From Rhodovulum sp. 12E13 (GTDB taxonomy: Bacteria; Pseudomonadota; Alphaproteobacteria; Rhodobacterales; Rhodobacteraceae), in contig NZ_QPLK01000017.1 of NCBI RefSeq assembly GCF_003340565.1, positions 34,102-98,101 of the forward strand: a stretch of DNA of 64,000 nt, given 5' to 3'. Both the position numbers and the translations under genes were made by a program. Shown one piece after another: positions 31,529-38,964 of the stretch. Under the pieces are notes generated by a model. That model ran no database searches. It worked only from the letters and a program-made list of their open reading frames with translations, and was not told the DNA's origin. Positions within the stretch are counted from its first letter, which is position 1, and every line of letters starts with the position of its first letter.

Positions 31529-31749
31529 CTGTGATCAGCGGCAGAGATCGGTCCCGGCGAGGCTGAAGCCGGCGGGGGGACGGGAAGGGCGAAGGTGGCG
31601 GATATGCGCATCGGAGACTCCATTTCCCCGGGCCCAGGCGAGCGGACCAGCCGAAGACGCCCCGAGGCCACGCTCCAGACCGGCTCGACTGTCGCGATTC
31701 TCGAAACGGCTTCACTTTCTCGCCGCATTCTGTGTCTACAGGCGGCGCG

Positions 31750-32748
31750 ATGACGCCGTTCGATACTCCCGCTTCCGTGGCCGGACCGGCCCGCCCCCGC
31801 CGAGTGCGCGAAGCTGCCTTCGGCCTCGGCCTGCTGGTGCTGTTCCTCGCCGGCCTCGCGGGCGTCGCGGCCGCGACCGGCTGGGAAGAGGTGCTCGCCC
31901 ATATCGGCGCGCTCACCGCGGCGCAGGTGGCGGTTCTGCTCGCGCTCTCGCTGGTGAACTATGCCGGCCGCGGGGCGCGCTGGCACCTCTTTACCCGCGC
32001 TCTGGGTCTGCAGACCCGGCTCGGGCAGGACATGCGCCATTTCTTCGGCGGCTTCGCAATGACCGTGACGCCGGGGCGGCTGGGCGAGTTGATCCGCCTG
32101 CGCTGGCTGCGCCGCGAGACGGGCGCGGCCTACGAGCGTATCGCGCCGCTTGTGCTGGCCGACCGCGCGGCCGACCTCGCCGCGATGGCGCTGATCCTCG
32201 CGCTGTCCGTCGCGCTGTCTGCGGCCGGGATCCGGGGTGCATTGCCCGTCATCGTGATTGCGCTGGGCGCTGCCTGGATCGCGACGCGCCCCCGCCTGAT
32301 GGCGTGGCTGGCGACGGCCGCCTGGCGCGCGACGGGCCGCGCCGCCCGCCTCTTCGCCCGCGTCCGGCAGGGGGCGCGTGCGCTCGCGCGCTTCTCGTCA
32401 TGGCCTGTCCTCATGCCGGCAATGGCGCTCGGCGTGGTGGGCTGGCTGGCCGAGGGATACGCACTCTACCTGCTGCTGGGCTGGATGGGCGCCGATGTCG
32501 GGCTGTGGACGGCGGTCGCCATCTTCACCTTCGCCACGCTCGCGGGCGGGTTGACCGGGGCGCCAGGCGGCCTCGGCGGGGCCGAGGCGGCGATGATCGC
32601 GCTGTTGCAGGTGCAGGGGGTGCCGCTCGAGGTGTCGGTGCCCGCCACCGCCGTGATCCGCCTCACCACGCTCTGGTTCGCCATTCTCATCGGGCTGCTG
32701 GTGCTGCCAGCGGCGGAGCGCACGGCCGCGCGGGCGCTCGCCGCATGA
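31750..32748 (+). CDS. Polytopic flippase-like membrane protein (lysylphosphatidylglycerol synthase TM-domain family)
   Basis: A 332-residue protein with about eight hydrophobic segments of the UPF0104/LPG_synthase_TM type. The family motifs are R-G-A-R-W near residue 71, T-P-G-R-L-G-E near 95, and a late A-G-G-L-T-G-A-P-G-G-L-G-G-A-E loop. A GTG 18 bases upstream is an alternative start. Members occur as lipid or polyprenyl-lipid translocases and beside glycosyltransferases. Its stop overlaps the DprE1-like start (ATGA), so a role in moving the polyprenyl-phosphate sugar made by the next two enzymes is a reasonable guess. Confidence 0.8.
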   Translation: MTPFDTPASVAGPARPRRVREAAFGLGLLVLFLAGLAGVAAATGWEEVLAHIGALTAAQVAVLLALSLVNYAGRGARWHLFTRALGLQTRLGQDMRHFFGGFAMTVTPGRLGELIRLRWLRRETGAAYERIAPLVLADRAADLAAMALILALSVALSAAGIRGALPVIVIALGAAWIATRPRLMAWLATAAWRATGRAARLFARVRQGARALARFSSWPVLMPAMALGVVGWLAEGYALYLLLGWMGADVGLWTAVAIFTFATLAGGLTGAPGGLGGAEAAMIALLQVQGVPLEVSVPATAVIRLTTLWFAILIGLLVLPAAERTAARALAA

Positions 32749-34046
32749 CCTGGGCCACGCGGGAGATCGCCGGCTGGGGCCGGGTGCTGCGTGCCGAGGC
32801 TGCGCTCGCCCGCCCCGAGCGGCAGCGCACCGCCCGGGCGCTTGCTGAGAGCGCGCCGGCTCCCGCGCTGGGCCGCCGCCGGTCCTACGGCGACGCCTGC
32901 CTCGCGGAGCGCGCCATGCTCACCGAGCGGCTCGACCGCGTGCTCTCCTTCGACCCCGAGACGGGCACGCTCGAGGCCGAGAGCGGCGTCATGCTGGGCG
33001 ATCTGGCCGCCCGCCTCGCGCCGCTGGGATGGCTGCCGCCGGTCATGCCCGGCACCGGCTTCGCCACAATGGGCGGGGCCATCGCGATGGACGTGCACGG
33101 CAAGAACCACCACCATGCCGGCGCCTTCGCCGCCCATGTCGACCGGCTGACGCTCGCCACACCCGCCGGCCCTGTCGAGGTGGCGCCGGGCGACCCGCTT
33201 TTCGCGCTGACGGCGGGCGGCCTCGGCCAGACGGGCCCGATCCTGAAGGCCACGATCCGGCTCGCGCGCGTGCGCGGCGACGTGATGATGGTGACCGAGC
33301 GGCGCATGGCCGACCTCGATGCATTCTGCGATGCGCTCGACGCCTCCGACGCGCCCTACACGGTAGGCTGGATCGACGCGACAGCGACCGGCCCGGCGCT
33401 CGGTCGCGGCATCCTCGAGGAGGGCGAGGTCGCCAGGGGCCTGGTGCCGCCGGCGAAACGCGGCCGCACCGTGCCGCTCGATGCCCCGGGCTTCGCCCTC
33501 TCCGCACCGGTGGTGCGCACCTTCAATGCCGCCTACCTGCGCCGGGTGCCGGCGCGGGGCCGGACGGTGGTGCGGCCCATTGCCGACTATTTCTTTCCGC
33601 TCGACAGGATCCACGACTGGAACCGCCTTTATGGCAAGTGCGGCTTCCACCAGTTCCAGTGCGTCGTGCCGATGGACGCCCGCCCCGCCCTGCGCGACAT
33701 GCTGGCCCGGATCGGCAAGGCCGCGCTCGCCTCGCCGCTCGCCGTGCTCAAGCGGCTCGGCCCCGGCGCCGGCCACCCGATGTCCTTCCCGGTCGAGGGC
33801 TACACGCTCGCGATCGATCTTCCGGCGCGCGACGGGGCCGACCGGCTGCTCGCCGCGCTCAACGCCGCGACGGCCGAGGCGGGCGGCCGCGTCTATCTCG
33901 CCAAGGACAGTTCGCTGACGGCGGAGCAGGCCCATGCCATGTATCCCGGTCGCGCCGCCTGGGCCGAGGCCGTCAACGCCCGCGACCCCGAACGGGCCTA
34001 CGAAACCGCGCTGGTCAAGCGCCTGCGCCTGCGGGAGGCGGCATGA
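32745..34046 (+). CDS. FAD-dependent decaprenylphosphoryl-ribose 2'-oxidase-like protein (DprE1-like)
   Basis: A 433-residue VAO-fold flavoprotein closely patterned on mycobacterial DprE1. It has the G-R-R-R-S-Y-G-D FAD loop (residues 43-50), D-V-H-G-K-N-H-H (116-123), G-W-I-D-A-T (208-213), H-x-M-Y-P near the end, and the catalytic lysine equivalent K387 in L-A-K-D-S. DprE1 oxidises the 2'-OH of polyprenyl-phosphoryl-ribose. The residue aligned with mycobacterial Cys387, target of covalent benzothiazinones, is Ala356 (Y-T-L-A-I-D-L-P). The ATG overlaps the upstream stop, and the SDR partner overlaps downstream. Orthologous function is inferred. Confidence 0.85.
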   Translation: MTWATREIAGWGRVLRAEAALARPERQRTARALAESAPAPALGRRRSYGDACLAERAMLTERLDRVLSFDPETGTLEAESGVMLGDLAARLAPLGWLPPVMPGTGFATMGGAIAMDVHGKNHHHAGAFAAHVDRLTLATPAGPVEVAPGDPLFALTAGGLGQTGPILKATIRLARVRGDVMMVTERRMADLDAFCDALDASDAPYTVGWIDATATGPALGRGILEEGEVARGLVPPAKRGRTVPLDAPGFALSAPVVRTFNAAYLRRVPARGRTVVRPIADYFFPLDRIHDWNRLYGKCGFHQFQCVVPMDARPALRDMLARIGKAALASPLAVLKRLGPGAGHPMSFPVEGYTLAIDLPARDGADRLLAALNAATAEAGGRVYLAKDSSLTAEQAHAMYPGRAAWAEAVNARDPERAYETALVKRLRLREAA

Positions 34047-34792
34047 GCGCGCCGCAGACCGAGACATGGCTGATCCTCGGCGCCTCGTCGGCCATGGCCC
34101 GCGCGATGGCACGGGCGCTCGCTGCCGAGGGCGCGGGGCTGATCCTCGCGGGGCGAGACGACGACGACCTTGCCGCGCTCGCCGCCGATTGCCGGTTCCG
34201 CGGCGCGACGCGGGCCGAGGCGATGCGCTGGGACGCACGCGACCCCGCGACGATCGCCCCCCTGATCCACCGTCTTGCGCAGGCCCAGGGCGTCGTGAGT
34301 GCGGCCGTCTTCGCCGGCTCGATGCCGCCGCAGGCCGAGATCGACGTCGACCCGGCCCTGATCGCCGGCGTCGCGGCCGACAGCTTCACCGGCCCCGCGC
34401 ATGTGCTCTCGCGCGTGGCACCGCTGATCGAGGCGCGGGGCGCGGGCACGATCGTCGGCGTGGCCTCGGTCGCCGGCGACCGGGGGCGAGTCGGCAACTA
34501 CGTCTACGGCGCGGCGAAGGCGGCCTTCGCCACCTACCTCTCGGGCCTGCGCAACCGGCTGAACCGGGCGGGGGGGCACGTGGTGACGGTCAAGCCGGGC
34601 TTCGTCGACACGGCGATGACATGGGGCCTGCCGGGGATGTTCCTCGTCGCGCCGCCCGAAGCCGTCGTAGCGTCGATCCTCAAGGCGGTGCGCAGGCGGC
34701 GCAACGTCATCTACACCCCCTTCTTCTGGCGCTACATCATGGTGATCATCCGCGCGGTGCCCGAGCCGATCTTCAAGAAGCTGTCGATCTGA
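34043..34792 (+). CDS. Short-chain dehydrogenase, DprE2-like (keto-reductase partner of DprE1)
   Basis: A 249-residue SDR with the cofactor loop G-A-S-S-A-M-A-R-A (residues 13-21), catalytic Y-G-A-A-K, and the late T-A-M-T-W-G-L-P and C-terminal membrane-proximal helix seen in DprE2. DprE2 reduces the 2'-keto intermediate to the arabino epimer. It overlaps the DprE1-like stop by four bases, the same order as in actinobacteria. Other SDR functions are possible if the gene pair is read in isolation, but the pairing is diagnostic. Confidence 0.82.
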   Translation: MSAPQTETWLILGASSAMARAMARALAAEGAGLILAGRDDDDLAALAADCRFRGATRAEAMRWDARDPATIAPLIHRLAQAQGVVSAAVFAGSMPPQAEIDVDPALIAGVAADSFTGPAHVLSRVAPLIEARGAGTIVGVASVAGDRGRVGNYVYGAAKAAFATYLSGLRNRLNRAGGHVVTVKPGFVDTAMTWGLPGMFLVAPPEAVVASILKAVRRRRNVIYTPFFWRYIMVIIRAVPEPIFKKLSI

Positions 34793-34811
34793 CGCGATCC
34801 GTGGGGACCAG

Positions 34812-34883
34812 GCGCAAAGGGCCTTCCAAGGCCCTTGCGCACGCGCTTTCGAAAGCGCGTCGCAAGGCGCTTGCAAGCGCCTT
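34812..34883. repeat. Three consecutive palindromes between dprE2-like gene and hisF
   Basis: Element 1 (34812-34840) is a 13-bp inverted repeat with a single bulge, core AGGGCCTT/AAGGCCCT. Element 2 (34841-34860) is a perfect 20-bp palindrome with centre TTTCGAAA. Element 3 (34864-34883) is a perfect 20-bp palindrome with centre CTTGCAAG. All three share GCGC/AAGG-type arms. In RNA they would give three adjacent stems, about 47 bases before the hisF start. No T-run follows, so this is not a plain terminator. Confidence 0.8.
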
Positions 34884-34929
34884 CCCCCGTGCCCTTCCGG
34901 CCGGCGGGCAAACCCGTTAAGGCAATCCC

Positions 34930-35705
<776 letters not shown>

Positions 35706-35709
<4 letters not shown>

Positions 35710-36032
35710 CCGACCCGCTCGACACTCTCGCCGCCACCATAGCCGCCCGGCAAGGCGCCGACCCCGAGACGAGCTGGACGGCGAAGCTGCTCGCCAAGGG
35801 CGCCGAGAAATGCGCCGGGAAGTTCGGCGAGGAAGCCGTCGAGGCGGTGATCGAGGCGGTCAAGGGCGATGCGGAGCGGCTGACCGAAGAGGCGGCCGAC
35901 GTGCTCTACCACCTGCTGGTGATGTGTGCCGCGAGAGGTGTCACCCTCGACGACATCCGCGCCGAACTGTCCCGGCGCGAGGGGCGCTCGGGGATCGCGG
36001 AGAAGGCTTCCCGATCTTCGGGCGACGCGTGA
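35706..36032 (+). CDS. hisE: Phosphoribosyl-ATP pyrophosphatase HisE
   Basis: A 108-residue all-alpha NTP pyrophosphatase domain that hydrolyses phosphoribosyl-ATP to phosphoribosyl-AMP. The metal-site pattern K-F-G-E-E-A-x-E and [10 protein letters not shown] are intact. The ATG overlaps the hisF stop (ATGA). Both act in histidine biosynthesis, HisE at step two and HisF at step five. Confidence 0.96.
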
Positions 36033-36056
36033 GACAGGCCCGGCAGCGCGTTGATA

Positions 36057-36668
36057 TCACAGGCGGGACGAGATGATCCCGGTCGCCGCCCCGGCCATCC
36101 GCAGCTCTCCGAAGAGGCGCTGGTATTCCATCTTCGGGCAGCGATCCATCACCACCTCGACGCCGCGTGCCCGCGCCGCTTCGGCCGCCGGTTCGCTGAT
36201 CACGCCGATCTGCATCCACACGCAGCAGAGCGCCGGGAAGCGGGCGAGCGCCTCGTCGACGATCGGGGGCACGTGCTCGGAGCGGCGGAAGACGTCGACC
36301 ATGTCGACCGTGCCCTCGATCTCCGACAGGTTCGCCGCCACGCGCGCGCCGAACAGCATCTGCCCGGCGATCCCGGGATTGACCGGGATCACGCGGTAGC
36401 CCTTCAGCGACAGGTAGCGCGCCACGTAGTGGCTTGGGCGCACCGGGTTGGCCGAGACGCCCACGCAGGCGATCGTCCGCGTCGCCTTGAGGAGACGGCG
36501 CAGGCGCGCGTCCTCTTCAGGGCCTGTCGGGCCTGTCGGGCCTGTCGGGCCTGTCGGGCCTGTCGGGCCTGTCGGGCCTGTCGGGCCTGTCGGGCCTGTC
36601 GGGCCTGTCGGGCCTGTCGGGCCGGCGGGCGGTGAGCGGTCGTCGGGGGGGCGCGTCTCGTCGGTCAT
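36057..36668 (-). CDS. CoA-binding (YccU-like) protein with an N-terminal collagen-like repeat
   Basis: A 203-residue protein in two parts. Residues about 17-53 are low complexity: a short Pro/Asp-rich lead, then 11 perfect Gly-Pro-Thr triplets. From about 55 onward is a Rossmann-type CoA-binding domain: [13 protein letters not shown], then V-I-P-V-N-P, then C-V-W-M-Q-I-G-V and the C-terminal M-D-R-C-P-K-M-E. Ordinary family members are about 140 residues and lack the repeat. The start is taken at the ATG before T-D-E-T-R, after which the frame is uninterrupted. Convergent with hisE. Confidence 0.88.
   Translation of the reverse strand: MTDETRPPDDRSPPAGPTGPTGPTGPTGPTGPTGPTGPTGPTGPTGPTGPEEDARLRRLLKATRTIACVGVSANPVRPSHYVARYLSLKGYRVIPVNPGIAGQMLFGARVAANLSEIEGTVDMVDVFRRSEHVPPIVDEALARFPALCCVWMQIGVISEPAAEAARARGVEVVMDRCPKMEYQRLFGELRMAGAATGIISSRL
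36520..36618. repeat. Eleven perfect tandem copies of the 9-bp unit GGGCCTGTC
   Basis: The array is 99 bp with no mismatch between copies, followed by a partial sixth of a unit (GGGCC). It lies inside the CoA-binding protein gene and encodes Gly-Pro-Thr triplets on the minus strand. As the unit is a multiple of three, gain or loss of copies keeps the frame. Identity even at wobble positions shows recent expansion. Confidence 0.97.
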
Positions 36669-36684
36669 GACACGGGTGTCCGAC

Positions 36685-36714
36685 AAAAAGGCGCCCGAGC
36701 CAAGGGCCGGGCGC
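36685..36714 (-). terminator. Intrinsic terminator after the YHS-domain gene
   Basis: On the minus strand a GCGCCCG/CGGGCGC stem (36691-36714) with a 10-nt loop is followed by a run of five T (36685-36689). It is 119 bp beyond the YHS gene stop and just upstream of the CoA-binding gene start, so it separates the two transcripts. Confidence 0.75.
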
Positions 36715-36832
36715 TGAAGGTTCGGAACGAGGGACAGTAAGGAAAGCGCGGCAGTTCCATCACCGCGCCTCACACAGCCAACATGGGCAGGCGCGGCGGT
36801 GTGCCAAGCGCAGGTAAAACAGACGTGATCGC

Positions 36833-37279
36833 TTACTCCAGCACGGCCGGCCAGTTGGCCTGGGCGCGGGCGATGTTTCCGGAGGCGTCGTGCCGCCACA
36901 ATCGCCGCACGCGATTCGAGAAGTTGAGGTAGAGACGGCCATCGACGATCGCCCACGCCTCGGGCACGCTGGGTGCGGTGTAGCCCTCGGCCACGGCCCA
37001 GGCGCACCATCCGCCGAATTGCGGGGCATAGCGCCGGGGCGCGCGCTCGAACGCGGCCCGCGCCTCGGCGGAGGTGAAGCGCCACGTCGCGCCGCGCCAG
37101 TCGAGCGTGATCGCGGGATCGCCCGGCACCGGTCGCCCCTCGGTGAAGTAGGAGGTCGGGTCGATGCCGCCTATGGCCACGCCCTCCTCGGCATAGACGG
37201 GCGGAGTCTGCGCGCGGGCAGCGGCGGGCAGAAAGGCGAGGGCAGGGCCGGCGGCGATCAGGGCGCGGCGCGTGAGCAT
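36833..37279 (-). CDS. Exported YHS-domain protein
   Basis: A 148-residue protein with an N-terminal signal of twin-arginine-like form (T-R-R-A-L-I-A-A-G) and cleavage near A-R-A-Q (residue 24). The mature part carries a YHS-like domain: G-G-I-D-P-T-S-Y-F early, then [13 protein letters not shown] and [10 protein letters not shown], then a C-terminal [13 protein letters not shown] domains are metal-linked modules of unclear function, often periplasmic in Rhodobacterales. It is probably monocistronic, with its own terminator downstream. Confidence 0.82.
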   Translation of the reverse strand: MLTRRALIAAGPALAFLPAAARAQTPPVYAEEGVAIGGIDPTSYFTEGRPVPGDPAITLDWRGATWRFTSAEARAAFERAPRRYAPQFGGWCAWAVAEGYTAPSVPEAWAIVDGRLYLNFSNRVRRLWRHDASGNIARAQANWPAVLE

Positions 37280-37415
37280 GGCATGTCTCCGGGCGTTGGC
37301 TGTGATGTGCGGTCGAGGATGCGCATTGGCCGACCCTTGGTAAGCCCCTCTCGCCGGATGGTGATCGGCCGCGCCTGCTGCGTGAGGCGTGTTGCGGGGG
37401 CCGCTGCCGGGCGGC

Positions 37416-37790
37416 TCAGTCGAAGATGTCCTCGATGAAATCGAAGGCCTCCTCGAACACCTTCTTCAGCAGCTTGCGCGTCTTGCGCTTCTTCCGCGCC
37501 TTGGGCCGTCGTGCGCGCTCCCAGTCCGGCCGGCGATGCGGCGGCGGGCCACCCGGCGGCCCCTGCGGCGGTCCGTGGGGTGGCTGGTGGGGCGCCTTGT
37601 GGGGCGTGGCGCCCGTCGTGCTGCGCTTGCGGTCGCGGCGGGGCGCGCCCTCCTTCACCGGCATCGCCTTGATCTCGTGCAGCGGCGCGCCGCAGGCGGG
37701 GCAGACCAGTTCGTGCCGGCCGTGGTCGAGCACCAGCGCCGAGCGCGTCCCGCAATAGGAGCAGGTGGCGATCTTGGTGTTGCGATACAT
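37416..37790 (-). CDS. Zinc-ribbon protein with His/Pro-rich and basic regions
   Basis: A 124-residue protein. The N-terminus is a zinc ribbon with C10-x2-C13 and C30-x2-C33. A Pro/His/Gly-rich linker follows (about 60-85), then a strongly basic stretch (K-A-R-K-K-R-K-T-R-K) and an acidic amphipathic C-terminal helix (F-E-E-A-F-D-F-I-E-D). The ATG starts two bases after the rlmB stop, so it is co-transcribed with the methyltransferase. The ribbon plus basic segment suggests nucleic-acid or ribosome contact; no named family recognised beyond a generic TFIIB-type ribbon. Confidence 0.8.
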   Translation of the reverse strand: MYRNTKIATCSYCGTRSALVLDHGRHELVCPACGAPLHEIKAMPVKEGAPRRDRKRSTTGATPHKAPHQPPHGPPQGPPGGPPPHRRPDWERARRPKARKKRKTRKLLKKVFEEAFDFIEDIFD

Positions 37791-37791
37791 C

Positions 37792-38583
37792 TCAGCCCTC
37801 CGCGGCCTGTGCCGCATATAGCGCGACGGCGGCGGCGTTGGAGACGTTGAGCGAACCGAACACACCCGCCGCACCGATCCGGGCCAGCCGGTCGCAGCGG
37901 TCGCGGGTGAGGGCGCGCAGGCCCGGCCCCTCGGCGCCGAGCACGAGGCCGAGCGGGCGACCGGCCTCGGCCGCGCAGGCCGCGCCGAGCGCGTCTTCCG
38001 CCTCGGCGGCGAGCCCGACGAGGGCATATCCCGTCTCCGACAGCGCGCGCATCGCCTCTGCGAGATTGGGCACGCGCAGGTAGGGCTGCCGTTCCAGCGC
38101 GCCCGAGGCGGACTTGGCGAGCGCCCCGGTCTCGGGGGCGGAATGGCGGGCCGGGGCGATCACCGCGCGCGCCCCAAACACTTCGGCCGAGCGCAGGACG
38201 GCGCCCACGTTGTGCGGGTCGGTCACCCGGTCGAGCAGGACAAGCCGGGGCGCGGCGTCGCCCGGCCGCGGCGCGCAGACCTCCTGCCAGCGTCCCCAGT
38301 CGAGCGGCCGCGCCTCGAGGGCGGCGCCCTGGTGGACCGATCCGGCATCGAGCGGGGCGTGAAAGCGGCGAGGGTCGGCGATCTCGGCGGGCAGGCCTGC
38401 CTCGGCGATGGCGGCGGCGAGCCGCGCCTCGGCGTTCTTCGTCACGACGAGGCGAAGCTTCTCGCGGCGCGGGTTGCGCAGCGCCGCCTCGACCGCGTGC
38501 ATCCCGAAGAGCCAGACGCTGCGCCGGGCCTCGTCGCGTGCCGCGCGCTCCTTCTTCACCACCCAGGCCGGTTTCTTCGCCAT
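37792..38583 (-). CDS. rlmB: 23S rRNA 2'-O-ribose methyltransferase, TrmH/RlmB family
   Basis: A 263-residue SPOUT methyltransferase. An N-terminal substrate-binding domain opens with the G-M-H-A-V-E-A-A-L motif (about residues 27-35). The catalytic knot has D-P-H-N-V-G-A-V-L-R-S (motif 1), L-G-A-E-G-P-G-L (motif 2) and S-L-N-V-S-N-A-A-A-V (motif 3). RlmB methylates G2251 of 23S rRNA in E. coli; the assignment to that site rather than another TrmH-family site is by overall architecture. The ATG after CAGGAG is chosen and longer frames upstream discarded. It is transcribed leftward away from tRNA-Tyr. Confidence 0.9.
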   Translation of the reverse strand: MAKKPAWVVKKERAARDEARRSVWLFGMHAVEAALRNPRREKLRLVVTKNAEARLAAAIAEAGLPAEIADPRRFHAPLDAGSVHQGAALEARPLDWGRWQEVCAPRPGDAAPRLVLLDRVTDPHNVGAVLRSAEVFGARAVIAPARHSAPETGALAKSASGALERQPYLRVPNLAEAMRALSETGYALVGLAAEAEDALGAACAAEAGRPLGLVLGAEGPGLRALTRDRCDRLARIGAAGVFGSLNVSNAAAVALYAAQAAEG

Positions 38584-38727
38584 CGCGCTCTCCTGCCGGG
38601 CGGATCTAGCGGGCGCGGCCCGCCGCCACAAGCGAGCGCAGCGCCGGTCGGCCCGGTTGAGCCCGGCGGCGATCCGGCCGATTTCGTGTTGACCCTTCCG
38701 GGCGCCGGGGCTAGTGACCCCGCCTAC

Positions 38728-38811
38728 GGGCGACGCGCTGCAAGGTGCGGCAGCGGACTGTAAATCCGCCGGGGAGACCCATGCCTGGTTCGATTCCAGG
38801 GTCGCCCACCA
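38728..38811 (+). tRNA. tRNA-Tyr (anticodon GTA)
   Basis: Acceptor arms GGGCGAC (38728-38734) and GTCGCCC (38801-38807) pair perfectly. The anticodon loop C-T-GTA-A-A is at 38758-38764 within a GCGGA/TCCGC stem. A long class II variable arm fits tRNA-Tyr, and the T-arm CCTGGTTCGATTCCAGG is canonical. A CCA end is encoded. Confidence 0.97.
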
Positions 38812-38964
38812 CTCCCCATACAGTGCCGGTGCTGCCGCTCTTGCGGTAACCTGCCTCACCGGCGCGCCACATCGGCACGGGCCCGGCGCCGTGCCGCGGC
38901 GAACGCGGCCGCGTCGCGCCGTCCGTGTCCGAAAGGGGGCCGCTGGCCGGCGGGGCGGGCGGTG

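Noticed and set aside
36520..36618. CRISPR-like repeat array
   Set aside because: The unit is 9 bp with no spacers and lies in frame inside a protein gene; it is a minisatellite.
38814..38964. Terminator or second tRNA after tRNA-Tyr
   Set aside because: No hairpin with T-run and no cloverleaf could be found between the tRNA and the end of the binding-protein gene.
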